64,000 bases of DNA, from the NCBI RefSeq assembly GCF_000011365.1, contig NC_004463.1, positions 1,178,001-1,242,000 on the forward strand, given 5' to 3'. The position numbers and the translations under genes are program-made. Of the stretch, positions 24,145-33,181 are shown piece after piece. This stretch comes from Bradyrhizobium diazoefficiens USDA 110 (lineage in GTDB: Bacteria; Pseudomonadota; Alphaproteobacteria; Rhizobiales; Xanthobacteraceae). The notes beneath the pieces were generated by a model. The model saw only the letters and a program-made list of their open reading frames with translations, searched no databases and was not told where the DNA came from. How positions within the stretch are numbered: position 1 is the first letter of the stretch; every line of letters starts with the position of its first letter.

Positions 24145-25200
24145 ATGCTGGAAGCCATACGCAGGGCGATGACGTTTCTGCGCCAGAAGCAAGTCCTGCA
24201 TAAGCTTGGAGTTGTGATCAGCGTCGCGGTCATCGGCATCGCTTGCTATGTGCTCTACCACATGCTGCGCGGCATCGACTTCAACGAGGTGATCGAGGCG
24301 ATCAAGAGCACCGAGCCGAGCCAGATTGCGATGGCGGCGCTGTTCGTGGCCGCGGGCTATTTCACCCTGACCTTCTACGACCTGTTCGCCGTGCGTGCGA
24401 TCGGCCACGCCCATGTGCCTTACCGCATCAATGCGCTCGCCGCCTTCACCAGCTATTCGATCGGCCACAATGTCGGCGCCAGCGTCTTCACCGGCGGCGC
24501 GGTGCGCTACCGCATCTATTCGGCCTATGGGCTGAACGCGATCGATGTCGCAAAGATCTGCTTCCTCGCCGGCCTGACCTTCTGGCTCGGCAATGCCGCC
24601 GTGCTGGGCCTCGGCATCTCCTACCATCCGGAGGCGGCGGCCTCGATCGACCAGCTTCCGCCCTGGCTGAACCGGACGCTGGCGCTGATGATCATCGTGG
24701 GACTGGTCGGCTATGTGGTCTGGGTCTGGACCCAGCCGCGGGTGGTCGGCCGCGGGCCCTGGACCGTGGTGCTGCCGGGCGGACCGCTGACACTGCTCCA
24801 GATCGCGATCGGCATCATCGATCTCGGATTCTGCGCGCTCGCGATGTACGTGCTGGTCCCGGACGAGCCCAATCTCGGATTCGTCGTGGTTGCCGTGATC
24901 TTCGTCTCGGCCACCCTGCTCGGCTTTGCCAGCCACTCGCCCGGCGGCCTCGGCGTGTTCGACGCCGCCATGCTGGTCGGCCTCTGGCAGATGGACCGGG
25001 AGGAACTCCTGGGCGGCATGCTCCTGTTCCGCGTCCTCTATTATCTGTCCCCCTTCGTCATATCTGTAATCTTGCTGACGTTTCGCGAAGTTATAATCGG
25101 CGCCCGATCGAAGCGTTTGCAGCAGGCGGCGCTCAAGCTCGACCCCGGCCCGGCGCGTGAAGCCGCCTATGTGAGAGAGCGCAGCGACGGCACCGCCTGA
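24145..25200 (+). CDS. Lysylphosphatidylglycerol synthase TM region / UPF0104 family membrane protein
   Basis: This 351-residue protein has about eight hydrophobic segments and the family motif SIGHNVGASVFTGGAVRYRIYSAYGL, followed later by FASHSPGGLGVFDAAML. It matches the flippase-like membrane domain of MprF without the synthase domain. It may move a lipid or be a transporter; the function is not settled. The start at 24145 follows GAGG. It lies 59 bp upstream of phoR but I see no clear functional tie. Confidence 0.82.
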   Translation: MLEAIRRAMTFLRQKQVLHKLGVVISVAVIGIACYVLYHMLRGIDFNEVIEAIKSTEPSQIAMAALFVAAGYFTLTFYDLFAVRAIGHAHVPYRINALAAFTSYSIGHNVGASVFTGGAVRYRIYSAYGLNAIDVAKICFLAGLTFWLGNAAVLGLGISYHPEAAASIDQLPPWLNRTLALMIIVGLVGYVVWVWTQPRVVGRGPWTVVLPGGPLTLLQIAIGIIDLGFCALAMYVLVPDEPNLGFVVVAVIFVSATLLGFASHSPGGLGVFDAAMLVGLWQMDREELLGGMLLFRVLYYLSPFVISVILLTFREVIIGARSKRLQQAALKLDPGPAREAAYVRERSDGTA

Positions 25201-25207
25201 CGGCGCC

Positions 25208-25247
25208 AAGCCTTTAGGACGAAGCCGTTAGGACAAGCCCCTAGGAG
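25208..25247. repeat. Imperfect tandem repeats in the phoR leader
   Basis: Three consecutive copies of an AAGCC(N)TAGGA(C/G) unit, about 13-14 bp each, lie at 25208-25221, 25222-25234 and 25235-25247. The third copy holds the AGGAG that probably serves as ribosome-binding site for phoR, 12 bp before its ATG. All three copies carry TAGGA, so they could offer several ribosome contacts. Confidence 0.6.
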
Positions 25248-25259
25248 AAGCCCGCCCCG

Positions 25260-26558
25260 ATGGCGATTGACGCCCCATCTTCTCCCACCGCGCAGCCCTG
25301 GTCCGACCGGCTGCGGCACTCGACGATCATCCTGATCGCCGCGGCGCTGGCGCTGTCGGTCGTGGTCTCGCTCGGCGAATTGTCGGTGTTGCACGCCGTT
25401 GCCGTGTTCCTCTGCATCGCCGCTGCGGCGCTGATCCCCTGGCGGCTGCACGACACCGCCGCCTCGCGCGACGATGTCAGGCGCATCAACCCGGTCGAGA
25501 GCGCCGCAGTGGCCGCGGTCGTCGCCGGCATGCCGGATCCGGCGGTGCTGCTCGACCGCGCCGGCCGCGTCATCCATCTCAATGCGGCTGCCGCCCAGCT
25601 TGCCCCGGCGCTGCGCAGGAACGAGCTCGCCCAGTTCGCGCTGCGCTCGCCGGAGATCATCACCGCGCTGCGCGAGTCGATCGCGACCACCGAGCCGCGG
25701 CGCGCGACCTATCTCGACCATGTCCCGGTCGATCGCTGGATGGAGCTGATCATCACGCCGGTGCCGGTGCCGACCACCTTCGGCGGCGCCGACAAATGCA
25801 TGCTGATGACCTTCCACGACCAGACGCCGCTGCGCCGGGTCGAGGAGATGCGCGCCGACTTCGTCGCCAATGCCAGCCACGAGCTGCGCACGCCGCTCGC
25901 CGCGCTGTCGGGCTTCATCGACACGCTCCAGGGCCAGGCCAAGGACGACCCCAAGGCGCGCGAGCGCTTCCTCGGCATCATGCACAACCAGGCCACCCGC
26001 ATGGCGCGCCTGATCGACGATCTGCTTTCGCTGTCGCGGGTCGAGCTGTCGGCCCATGTGCGCCCCGACACCCTGGTCGACCTGCTGCCGATCATCCGCC
26101 AGGTCGCCGACGGGCTCGAGCCGCTGGCGCGCGAGCGCCAGGTCGAGGTCGAGATCCATCTGCCGGAGCCGCCGGTGATGATCGCGGGCGACCGCGAGGA
26201 GCTGCTCCGCCTGTTCGAGAACCTGATCGAGAACGCGCTCAAATACGGCGCCTCGGGAGGACGCGTCATCGTGTCACTAACCTCAGGCGCCGCCACTGAT
26301 GGAACTCAGGAAATCCGGGTCATGGTCCGGGATTTCGGCCCCGGCATCGCGCCCGAGCACCTGCCGCGGCTGACCGAGCGGTTCTACCGGGTCGATGTCG
26401 GCGACAGCCGCTTGCAGGGCGGGACCGGGCTCGGATTATCGCTGGTGAAACATATTCTTAACCGGCATCGCGGCCGGCTTTTGATCGAAAGCGTGCCCAA
26501 ACAGGGCGCCACTTTCACCGCCTGTTTTCCCCAGATCAGGCCCCCGGTGACAGTCTGA
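25260..26558 (+). CDS. phoR: Phosphate regulon sensor histidine kinase PhoR
   Basis: This 432-residue kinase has two N-terminal membrane segments (residues 22-63), a PAS domain (about 82-190), and a HisKA domain with H207 (NASHELRTPL). A HATPase_c domain follows with N-box NLIENALKYG and G-boxes FGPGI and GTGLGLSLVKHI. It senses phosphate status through the PstSCAB-PhoU complex and phosphorylates PhoB, both encoded downstream. A hairpin (26563-26582) follows the stop, so phoR seems separable from pstS. Confidence 0.93.
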   Translation: MAIDAPSSPTAQPWSDRLRHSTIILIAAALALSVVVSLGELSVLHAVAVFLCIAAAALIPWRLHDTAASRDDVRRINPVESAAVAAVVAGMPDPAVLLDRAGRVIHLNAAAAQLAPALRRNELAQFALRSPEIITALRESIATTEPRRATYLDHVPVDRWMELIITPVPVPTTFGGADKCMLMTFHDQTPLRRVEEMRADFVANASHELRTPLAALSGFIDTLQGQAKDDPKARERFLGIMHNQATRMARLIDDLLSLSRVELSAHVRPDTLVDLLPIIRQVADGLEPLARERQVEVEIHLPEPPVMIAGDREELLRLFENLIENALKYGASGGRVIVSLTSGAATDGTQEIRVMVRDFGPGIAPEHLPRLTERFYRVDVGDSRLQGGTGLGLSLVKHILNRHRGRLLIESVPKQGATFTACFPQIRPPVTV

Positions 26559-26562
26559 AATT

Positions 26563-26582
26563 CAAGCGATTTCAATCGCTTG
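26563..26582 (+). terminator. Hairpin after phoR
   Basis: CAAGCGAT and ATCGCTTG form a perfect 8-bp stem with a TTCA loop, 4 bases after the phoR stop. It could act as a terminator or processing site between phoR and the Pho box of pstS. No T-run follows, so it is only a weak intrinsic terminator candidate. Confidence 0.5.
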
Positions 26583-26585
26583 GGG

Positions 26586-26603
26586 CTGTCATCCGACTGT
26601 CAC
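26586..26603 (+). promoter_or_regulatory. Pho box (PhoB binding site) upstream of pstS
   Basis: CTGTCAT (26586-26592) and CTGTCAC (26597-26603) are direct repeats spaced 11 bp, exactly the PhoB half-site rhythm. A weaker third copy CCTTCGT follows at 26608-26614 in the same period. The box lies about 100 bp upstream of the pstS ATG and should activate pstSCAB-phoU-phoB under phosphate starvation. Confidence 0.85.
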
Positions 26604-26702
26604 GAAACCTTCGTAAAAGCACAGCCGACCGCTCCTAAAGGGGCGGCACGGGGAGCGCGATCGGGCGCGGATGGCGCTTCGCTCCCCTGTATGGAGACCA
26701 GC

Positions 26703-27716
26703 ATGAATTTCCTCAAAACGATCGTCGCTGCCGGCTTGGTCGCCGCATCGACGACGGCGGCCTTTGCTGCCGATATCACCGGCGCCGGCGCGACGTTCCC
26801 GTTCCCGATCTATTCCAAGTGGGCCGACGCCTACAAGAAAGAGACCGGCAACGGTCTGAACTACCAGTCGATCGGCTCCGGCGGCGGCATCAAGCAGATC
26901 CAGGCCAAGACCGTGACCTTCGGCGCCAGCGACGCGCCGCTCAAGGCCGAGCAGCTCGAGAAGGACGGCCTCGTCCAGTGGCCGATGGTGATGGGTGCCA
27001 TCGTTCCGGTCGTCAACATCGAGGGCGTGAAGCCGGGCGAGATGGTGTTCGACGGCGAGACGCTCGCCAGCATCTATCTCGGCAAGATCACCAAGTGGGA
27101 CGATGCCGCGATCAAGAAGCTCAATCCGAACCTGAAGCTGCCCTCGGACGCGATCACCGTGGTTCGCCGCTCGGACGGTTCGGGCACCACCTTCAACTTC
27201 ACCAACTACCTCTCCAAGGCCAGCGCGGACTGGAAGAGCAAGGTCGGCGAGGGCACGGCCGTCGAGTGGCCGGTCGGCGTCGGCGCCAAGGGCAACGAGG
27301 GCGTGTCCGGCAACATCGGCCAGACCAAGAACTCGATCGGTTACGTCGAGTACGCCTATGCCAAGCAGAACAAGCTGACCTACACCGGTCTCGTCAACAA
27401 GGCCGGCAAGCCGGTGCAGCCGACCGTCGAGGCCTTCCAGGCGGCCGCCTCGAACGCCGACTGGGCCAAGGCGCCCGGCTACTACGTCATCCTGACCGAC
27501 CAGCCCGGCGAGAAGTCCTGGCCGATCACGGCGGCGACCTTCATCCTCATGCACAAGGATGCCACCGACAAGGCAGCCTCGCAGGAAGCCATCAAGTTCT
27601 TCCGCTGGGCCTTCAAGAACGGCGGCAAGGCGGCCGAAGAGCTCGACTACATCCCGATGCCCGAGGGCGTCGTGACCCTGATCGAGAAGACCTGGGCTGC
27701 CGAGATCAAGAGCTAA
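26703..27716 (+). CDS. pstS: Phosphate ABC transporter substrate-binding protein PstS
   Basis: This 337-residue periplasmic protein binds phosphate for the PstSCAB importer. A signal peptide is clear ([24 protein letters not shown]). The binding-site blocks are visible: [32 protein letters not shown] and [16 protein letters not shown]. The start at 26703 has GGAGACC behind it. The Pho box lies upstream and a stable stem-loop lies between it and pstC. Confidence 0.96.
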   Translation: MNFLKTIVAAGLVAASTTAAFAADITGAGATFPFPIYSKWADAYKKETGNGLNYQSIGSGGGIKQIQAKTVTFGASDAPLKAEQLEKDGLVQWPMVMGAIVPVVNIEGVKPGEMVFDGETLASIYLGKITKWDDAAIKKLNPNLKLPSDAITVVRRSDGSGTTFNFTNYLSKASADWKSKVGEGTAVEWPVGVGAKGNEGVSGNIGQTKNSIGYVEYAYAKQNKLTYTGLVNKAGKPVQPTVEAFQAAASNADWAKAPGYYVILTDQPGEKSWPITAATFILMHKDATDKAASQEAIKFFRWAFKNGGKAAEELDYIPMPEGVVTLIEKTWAAEIKS

Positions 27717-27759
27717 GCGCTGCTGTCCCGGACTGGGTGCCTGGATCTCAAAAGACCTC

Positions 27760-27793
27760 CGCTCCGGATCGGCCTCGTGCCGCATCCGGAGCG
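27760..27793 (+). promoter_or_regulatory. Stem-loop between pstS and pstC
   Basis: CGCTCCGGAT (27760-27769) pairs perfectly with ATCCGGAGCG (27784-27793), and CGGC with GCCG extends the stem inside. The structure is 44 bp after pstS. Such a stem often protects the upstream message and reduces readthrough, which would give more PstS than the membrane parts. Confidence 0.7.
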
Positions 27794-27836
27794 CAAGACC
27801 AACAACAAGCGTATATAACGGGTACAGGGGATCGGC

Positions 27837-28835
27837 GTGGCAGAGATGGCCGTTCAGAGCGATGTAATCGACGACGCCGGACCGTACGATCGCGCCAAGG
27901 CCTTGAGCGCGTTCAAGCTCGGCGACGTCACCTTCTACTGGATCACGCGGCTCTCCGCGATCTCGGTGCTGCTGATCCTCGGCGGCATCATCGTTTCGCT
28001 GATCGTCGGCGCTTTCCCGGCGATCAAGGAATACGGCTTCTCCTTCCTGTGGACGCAGCGCTGGGCGCCGTCGGCGGATCCGCCCGTGCTCGGCGCGCTC
28101 GGGCCGATGTACGGCACGCTCGTCACCTCCTTCATCGCGATGCTGATTGCCATTCCCGTTGGCCTCGGCATTGCGATCTTCCTCACCGAGCTCTGTCCGC
28201 AATGGCTGCGCCGCCCGATCGGCATGGCGATCGAGCTGCTCGCCGGCATTCCCTCGATCATCTACGGCATGTGGGGCTTCTTCGTGCTGGGCCCGTTCCT
28301 GGCCAACACCTTCCAGCCCTTCATGATCAAGATCTTCGACGGCGTTCCCGTGCTGGGCGCGATCTTCGCGGGTCCCCCGTCCTATCTCAGCCTGTTCAAC
28401 GCCGCGCTGATCCTCGCCATCATGGTGCTGCCCTTCATCACCTCGATCTCGGTCGACGTATTCAAGACGGTGCCGCCGGTGCTGAAGGAGGCCGCCTACG
28501 GCGTCGGCTGCACCACCTGGGAAGTCGTGCGCAGCGTGGTGATCCCCTACACCCGCGTCGGCGTCATCGGCGGCGTCATGCTGGCGCTGGGCCGCGCGCT
28601 CGGCGAGACCATGGCGGTGACGTTCATCATCGGCAACTCGTTCCGCATCTCCTCCTCGATCTTCGCGCCGGGCACCACGATCTCGGCGGCGATCGCATCC
28701 GAGTTCGCCGAGAGCGACGGCCTGCACCAGTCCGGCCTGATCCTGCTTGGCCTTCTGCTGTTCGTGCTGACGTTCTTCGTGCTCGCAGCGGCACGGCTGA
28801 TGCTGATGCGGCTGGAAAAGAAGGCGGGGAACTAA
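27837..28835 (+). CDS. pstC: Phosphate ABC transporter permease PstC
   Basis: This 332-residue membrane protein has about six hydrophobic segments and the permease coupling loop ([46 protein letters not shown]) near residues 215-265. It forms the phosphate channel with PstA. The start is GTG at 27837 behind GGGGAT. The following pstA begins 4 bp after its stop. Confidence 0.95.
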   Translation: MAEMAVQSDVIDDAGPYDRAKALSAFKLGDVTFYWITRLSAISVLLILGGIIVSLIVGAFPAIKEYGFSFLWTQRWAPSADPPVLGALGPMYGTLVTSFIAMLIAIPVGLGIAIFLTELCPQWLRRPIGMAIELLAGIPSIIYGMWGFFVLGPFLANTFQPFMIKIFDGVPVLGAIFAGPPSYLSLFNAALILAIMVLPFITSISVDVFKTVPPVLKEAAYGVGCTTWEVVRSVVIPYTRVGVIGGVMLALGRALGETMAVTFIIGNSFRISSSIFAPGTTISAAIASEFAESDGLHQSGLILLGLLLFVLTFFVLAAARLMLMRLEKKAGN

Positions 28836-28839
28836 CGCC

Positions 28840-29685
28840 ATGAACCCGATCTATTCACGCCGCCGCCGCAAGGACATCGTCGTTCGCGGACTCTGCATCG
28901 CCGCCGCCGCCTTCGGCGTCACCTGGCTTGCGCTGATCCTGATCACGCTGCTTTACAACGGCATCGCCGGTCTGAACCTCGAGATTTTCGTGGCAGATAC
29001 GCCGCCGCCGGGCTCGACCGAAGGCGGCCTGCGCAACGCCATCGTCGGTTCGATCATCATGACCGTGCTCGGCGTCGGCATCGGCGCGCCGCTCGGCCTG
29101 TTCGCCGGCACCTATCTCGCCGAGTACGGCCGCAACGACCGCCTGACCTCGGTGATCCGCTTCATCAACGACATCCTGCTCTCGGCGCCCTCGATCATCA
29201 TCGGCCTGTTCATCTACGGCGCGGTGGTGGTGCCGATGCGCGGCTTCTCGGCGATCGCAGGCAGCCTCGCGCTCGCCGTCATCGTCATCCCGGTAGTGCT
29301 GCGCACGACCGAGGACATGCTGCTGCTGGTGCCGAACGCGCTGCGCGAGGCGGCGTCCGCGCTCGGCCTGCCGCGCTCGCTGGTGATCAAGCGGATCGCC
29401 TATCGTGCCGCCCGCTCCGGCCTCATCACCGGCGTGCTGCTCGCCACCGCCCGCGTCGCCGGCGAGACCGCGCCGCTGCTCTTCACCGCGCTGTCGAACC
29501 AGTTCTTCAGCCTTGGCCTGAACAAGACGATGGCGAACCTGCCGGTCACCATCAACAACTTCGTCCAGAGCCCCTACGCCTATTGGAAGCAGCTCGCCTG
29601 GAGCGGCGCGCTGCTGATCACGATTACCGTGCTTGCCCTGAATATTGGCGCGCGCATCCTTGGCGCCGAGAGGACCGCAAAATGA
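28840..29685 (+). CDS. pstA: Phosphate ABC transporter permease PstA
   Basis: This 281-residue membrane protein is the second channel subunit. The coupling loop is visible ([51 protein letters not shown]). It has the short N-terminal RRRRKD motif before the first membrane segment. It ends in a four-base overlap with pstB. Confidence 0.95.
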   Translation: MNPIYSRRRRKDIVVRGLCIAAAAFGVTWLALILITLLYNGIAGLNLEIFVADTPPPGSTEGGLRNAIVGSIIMTVLGVGIGAPLGLFAGTYLAEYGRNDRLTSVIRFINDILLSAPSIIIGLFIYGAVVVPMRGFSAIAGSLALAVIVIPVVLRTTEDMLLLVPNALREAASALGLPRSLVIKRIAYRAARSGLITGVLLATARVAGETAPLLFTALSNQFFSLGLNKTMANLPVTINNFVQSPYAYWKQLAWSGALLITITVLALNIGARILGAERTAK

Positions 29686-30503
29686 GTGAGCTTTCCGTAT
29701 CGATGAGCGCGGCCGGTGGGCTGCCCCAGGCGCCGCTGCTGCCGGAAGCGCCGGCCAAGGTGACGGTGCGCAACCTCAACTTCTATTACGGCGAGCACCA
29801 CGCGCTGAAGAACATCAACCTGACGCTCGGCACCAACCGCGTCACCGCGTTCATCGGCCCGTCCGGCTGCGGCAAGTCAACCCTGCTGCGCATCTTCAAC
29901 CGGATGTACGACCTCTATCCGGGGCAGCGCGCCACCGGCCAGCTCATGCTCGACCAGACCAACATCCTCGACGGCAAGCTCGACCTCAACCTGCTGCGCG
30001 CCCGCGTCGGCATGGTGTTCCAGAAGCCGACGCCGTTCCCGATGACGATCTACGAGAACATCGCCTTCGGCATCCGCCTCTACGAGAAGATCTCGAAGTC
30101 CGAGATGGACGACCGCGTCGAGAAGGCGCTGCGCGGCGGCGCGCTGTGGAACGAGGTCAAGGACAAGCTCAACGCCTCCGGCCTGTCGCTCTCCGGCGGC
30201 CAGCAGCAGCGCCTCTGCATCGCCCGCACCGTCGCGGTGCGGCCCGAGGTGATCCTGTTCGACGAGCCCTGCTCGGCGCTCGACCCGATCTCGACCGCCA
30301 AGGTCGAGGAGCTGATCCAGGAATTGTCCGAGAACTACACGATCGCGATCGTCACCCACAACATGCAGCAGGCGGCGCGCGTCTCCGACAAGACCGCGTT
30401 CATGTATCTCGGCGAGCTGATCGAGTTCGACGACACCAGCAAGATCTTCACGTCGCCGAGCGACCGGCGCACGCAGGATTACATCACCGGCCGGTTCGGC
30501 TGA
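29682..30503 (+). CDS. pstB: Phosphate ABC transporter ATP-binding protein PstB
   Basis: This 273-residue ATPase energises phosphate import. Walker A is [13 protein letters not shown], the signature is LSGGQQQRL and Walker B is [16 protein letters not shown]. The PstB-specific [15 protein letters not shown] and [12 protein letters not shown] are present. The ATG at 29682 overlaps the pstA stop. It is followed by phoU after 11 bp. Confidence 0.96.
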   Translation: MSELSVSMSAAGGLPQAPLLPEAPAKVTVRNLNFYYGEHHALKNINLTLGTNRVTAFIGPSGCGKSTLLRIFNRMYDLYPGQRATGQLMLDQTNILDGKLDLNLLRARVGMVFQKPTPFPMTIYENIAFGIRLYEKISKSEMDDRVEKALRGGALWNEVKDKLNASGLSLSGGQQQRLCIARTVAVRPEVILFDEPCSALDPISTAKVEELIQELSENYTIAIVTHNMQQAARVSDKTAFMYLGELIEFDDTSKIFTSPSDRRTQDYITGRFG

Positions 30504-30514
30504 GGAGACGGGAC

Positions 30515-31231
30515 ATGGGTTCTGAACATACCGCAAAGGCCTTCGACACCGACCTCCAGGAGCTCACCCGGCTCGTCGCCGAGATGGGCGGGATCGCCGA
30601 GCGCATGATCGTCGATTCCGTCGACGCGCTGATCCGCCGCGACGTCGCGCTCGGCCAGCGCGTCGTCGCCACCGACACCGAGCTCGACGCGCTGCAGAAG
30701 CGCATCGAGGAGCGCGCCGTGCTCACCATCGCCCGCCGCCAGCCGATGGCGGTCGATCTGCGCGAGATCGTCGGCGCCATGCGAGTTGCGACCGATCTCG
30801 AGCGCATCGGCGACCTCGCCAAGAACATGGGCAAGCGCGTCGCGGCGCTGGAGACGGATTTCCATCCGCTCAAGCTGTTCCGCGGCCTCGAGCACATGAC
30901 CGACCTCGTGCAGCAGCAGGTCAAGTCGGTGCTGGACGCCTATGCCGCGCATGATCTGCCGGCGGCGATGGCGGTGTGGAAGGGCGACGAGGAAGTCGAC
31001 GCCATCTGCACCTCGCTGTTCCGCGAGCTCCTCACCTACATGATGGAGGATCCGCGCAACATCTCGTTCTGCATCCATCTGATGTTCTGCGCCAAGAACA
31101 TCGAGCGGATCGGCGACCACGCCACCAACATCGCCGAGACCGTGTTCTACATGATCGAGGGCCAGGCGATCACCGACAAGCGGCCGAAGGGCGACATGAC
31201 GACCTTCGCCACGACGGTCCCGAATACCTGA
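30515..31231 (+). CDS. phoU: Phosphate signalling protein PhoU
   Basis: This 238-residue cytoplasmic protein is made of two three-helix bundles. The duplicated metal-binding motif is visible (MRVATDLERIGDLAKNMGKR and FCAKNIERIGDHATNIAET). It links PstSCAB to PhoR and damps the Pho response. It lies 11 bp after pstB and 22 bp before phoB. Confidence 0.95.
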   Translation: MGSEHTAKAFDTDLQELTRLVAEMGGIAERMIVDSVDALIRRDVALGQRVVATDTELDALQKRIEERAVLTIARRQPMAVDLREIVGAMRVATDLERIGDLAKNMGKRVAALETDFHPLKLFRGLEHMTDLVQQQVKSVLDAYAAHDLPAAMAVWKGDEEVDAICTSLFRELLTYMMEDPRNISFCIHLMFCAKNIERIGDHATNIAETVFYMIEGQAITDKRPKGDMTTFATTVPNT

Positions 31232-31253
31232 AGACTTAAGGAGCGACGACACC

Positions 31254-31961
31254 ATGGGCGCACGCATTATGGTGGTTGAGGACGAGGAAGCTCTCACCGA
31301 GCTTCTCCGCTACAACCTCGAAGGCGACGGCTATGATGTGGAGACGGTGATGCGCGGCGACGACGCCGACACCCGCCTCAAGGAACACATCCCCGATCTG
31401 ATCGTACTCGACTGGATGCTGCCGGGACTGTCAGGCATCGAGCTGTGCCGCCGGCTGCGGACCCGGCCCGAGACCAAGCAGCTCCCGATCATCATGCTCA
31501 CCGCGCGCGGCGAGGAGAGCGAGCGGGTGCGGGGTCTTGCGACCGGCGCCGACGACTACATCGTCAAGCCGTTCTCGGTGCCGGAGCTCCTGGCGCGCGT
31601 GAAGGGCCTGCTGCGGCGCGCAAGCCCGGAGCGGCTCGCAACGGTGCTGGCCTATGGTGACATCGAGCTCGATCGCGACAAGCGCCGCGTCGCGCGCTCG
31701 GGCCGGCCGATCGACCTCGGCCCGACCGAATATCGCCTCTTGGAGTTCTTCCTGGAGCATCCCGGCCGCGTGTTCTCGCGCGAGCAGCTGCTCGACAGCG
31801 TCTGGGGCCGCGACATCTACATCGACGAGCGCACCGTCGACGTCCACATCGGCCGCCTGCGCAAGCTGCTCAATCTCGGCCGCGAGCAGGATCCCATCCG
31901 CACCGTCCGCGGCGCCGGCTACGCGCTGGATGATCGCTTTGCGAAGGCGGAGCAGACGTAG
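31254..31961 (+). CDS. phoB: Phosphate regulon response regulator PhoB
   Basis: This 235-residue regulator has a receiver domain with the phospho-acceptor D53 (VLDWMLPG) and the KPF lysine (DDYIVKPFS). An OmpR/PhoB winged-helix domain follows (RLLEFFLEHPGRVFSREQLLDSVWG, DERTVDVHIGRLRKLL). Phosphorylated by PhoR, it binds Pho boxes like the one before pstS. It is the last gene of the pst-pho operon; a palindromic element follows. Confidence 0.95.
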   Translation: MGARIMVVEDEEALTELLRYNLEGDGYDVETVMRGDDADTRLKEHIPDLIVLDWMLPGLSGIELCRRLRTRPETKQLPIIMLTARGEESERVRGLATGADDYIVKPFSVPELLARVKGLLRRASPERLATVLAYGDIELDRDKRRVARSGRPIDLGPTEYRLLEFFLEHPGRVFSREQLLDSVWGRDIYIDERTVDVHIGRLRKLLNLGREQDPIRTVRGAGYALDDRFAKAEQT

Positions 31962-32005
31962 GGTTTGCAGGCGTTGGTTTAGCGGGCTACAGCCACACTC
32001 TCAGT

Positions 32006-32161
32006 GTCGTCTCGGACAAGCGTAAGCGCAGATCCGGGACCCATAATCACAGGGCGTGGTTGTCGCGCGAAGAAGGTAACTCCGAGTCCCCGTAGCCACA
32101 TCTTGCGGTGGTTATGGGTCCCGGATCTGCGCGCGCTTCAGGCGCGCTTGTCCGGGACGAC
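32006..32161. repeat. Intergenic palindromic element, GTCGTCTCGG/CCGGGACGAC type
   Basis: It begins GTCGTCTCGGACAAGCG and ends with the near reverse complement CGCTTGTCCGGGACGAC. Inner arms are GATCCGGGACCCATAA and TTATGGGTCCCGGATC. It is the same type as 9755-9915. It lies between convergent phoB and gcrA. Confidence 0.85.
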
Positions 32162-32217
32162 ATCGAGTTTGTTGGGCCGTCAACGCGTGACGGCCGTCAC
32201 TCGATTTCAGAACAAAC

Positions 32218-32727
32218 TCACCGCGAGGGCTTCGCCGGTGCGCGCCGGCGATCCGCGGCGGGCTGATATGCCACGCGCGAGTGCTGCGCGCAGTAGGGCA
32301 GGCCCGACAGCGCCCTGCCGCCGCAGAAGAAGAAATCCGGGCTCGAGGGATCGCCGACCGGCCAGTGGCAGGTCGCCTCGTTCAGCTCCAGCAGCGACAG
32401 CCGCTGGCTCATCGGCACCACGTTGTCGTAGGTGACCGGTTCGGCCTCCACCTCGACCTCGAAGGCCTGCGCCAGCGCGGTGTTGCCGCGCGCAATGGGG
32501 CGGCTCACCCGCATCATGTGCTGCGCGGGGCGCGCCTTGCGCGGCCGCGGAGCCGCCGATGAGGGGCTCTTGGCGCGGCCGGATAGGCCGAGCCTGTGTA
32601 CCTTGCCGATCACGGCATTGCGGGTCACGTTCCCGAGCTCGGCTGCGATCTGGCTGGCCGATAATCCGGCCTCCCAGAGCTTTTTCAACTGCTCGACGCG
32701 ATCGTCGGACCAGGTCAAAACCGTCAT
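32218..32727 (-). CDS. gcrA: GcrA cell cycle regulator
   Basis: This 169-residue protein has the GcrA N-terminal domain (WSDDRVEQLKKLWEAGLSASQIAAELG, TRNAVIGKVHRLGLSGR), which binds GANTC-methylated promoters with sigma-70. It also has the C-terminal block (LLELNEATCHWPVGDPSSPDFFFCGG and GLPYCAQHSRVAYQ) with conserved Cys and His. It is an essential or near-essential alphaproteobacterial cell-cycle factor. It stands alone on the minus strand. Confidence 0.95.
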   Translation of the reverse strand: MTVLTWSDDRVEQLKKLWEAGLSASQIAAELGNVTRNAVIGKVHRLGLSGRAKSPSSAAPRPRKARPAQHMMRVSRPIARGNTALAQAFEVEVEAEPVTYDNVVPMSQRLSLLELNEATCHWPVGDPSSPDFFFCGGRALSGLPYCAQHSRVAYQPAADRRRAPAKPSR

Positions 32728-33048
32728 TGCACCCTTTCCCTCGCCGTGCGGCTGCCATCCTGGCGCCTCGCGGCGAATGCCTAAGCCTCGAAAAACCCGT
32801 GCCGTCAGAATCCCTTAAGGCTCGCCGGGCGCGCCGATAACGCCCGAACGTCTACGCCGGTACATGAGGACTTAGAGGATCAGAAACACTGCACGAGATG
32901 TCGTATCTGACAAGCCAAACGCTACAATATGGCGTGACTCACGCGCAAGAGTCCGCCGACTCGCTTCCACATGTTCCGTGGCGAAAACCCCGCAATTTCG
33001 GCTCCGCAAGACTACGGATTCAGCGTTTCGCGAGGCTTTCGGGCGGCA

Positions 33049-33076
33049 TTGACACCGGTTTCACCAGGCATAAGAT
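33049..33076 (+). promoter_or_regulatory. Sigma-70-like promoter upstream of argD
   Basis: TTGACA (33049-33054), a 16-bp spacer and TAAGAT (33071-33076) fit a housekeeping promoter. Transcription should start around 33082-33084, about 100 bp before the argD start and right at the foot of the next hairpin. Confidence 0.65.
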
Positions 33077-33083
33077 AGTGTCA

Positions 33084-33117
33084 CGTGCCGCCCTTAAAAG
33101 GCGGCACGTTTCGTTTT
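33084..33117 (+). terminator. Stem-loop with T-rich tail in the argD leader
   Basis: CGTGCCGCC (33084-33092) pairs perfectly with GGCGGCACG (33100-33108) around a 7-base loop, followed by TTTCGTTTT. This looks like an intrinsic terminator. It lies directly after the predicted transcription start, so it may instead be a 5'-end stem that stabilises the argD-argF message, an attenuator, or the end of a small RNA. Confidence 0.55.
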
Positions 33118-33181
33118 CCGGGCCGGTCAATGGTGCGCTGCGTGAGCGTGTTCAGGCCGTCCGCAACATCAAGTGATCGTC

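Larger units (their letters stand above)
32728..33181. other. Intergenic stretch between gcrA and argD
   Basis: This 450-bp stretch holds the divergent promoters of gcrA and argD. Nearest to argD there is a TTGACA-N16-TAAGAT promoter and a GC-rich stem with a T-rich tail (listed separately). The short open frame at 32898-33176 has no support. The segment 32880-33040 could host a small RNA ending at the hairpin, but I cannot show it. Confidence 0.5.

Noticed and set aside
26589..28841. A 750-codon open frame on the minus strand opposite pstS-pstC.
   Set aside because: It is antisense to clear pst genes. Long antisense frames are common in GC-rich DNA, and its composition (Arg, Gly, His, Asp rich) is not protein-like.
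33084..33117. The argD leader hairpin considered as a plain terminator of gcrA.
   Set aside because: gcrA reads away from it, so it cannot end gcrA transcription. It belongs to the argD side or to an unseen small RNA.
32898..33176. A 92-codon open frame upstream of argD.
   Set aside because: It runs through the argD promoter and hairpin and has no ribosome-binding site.
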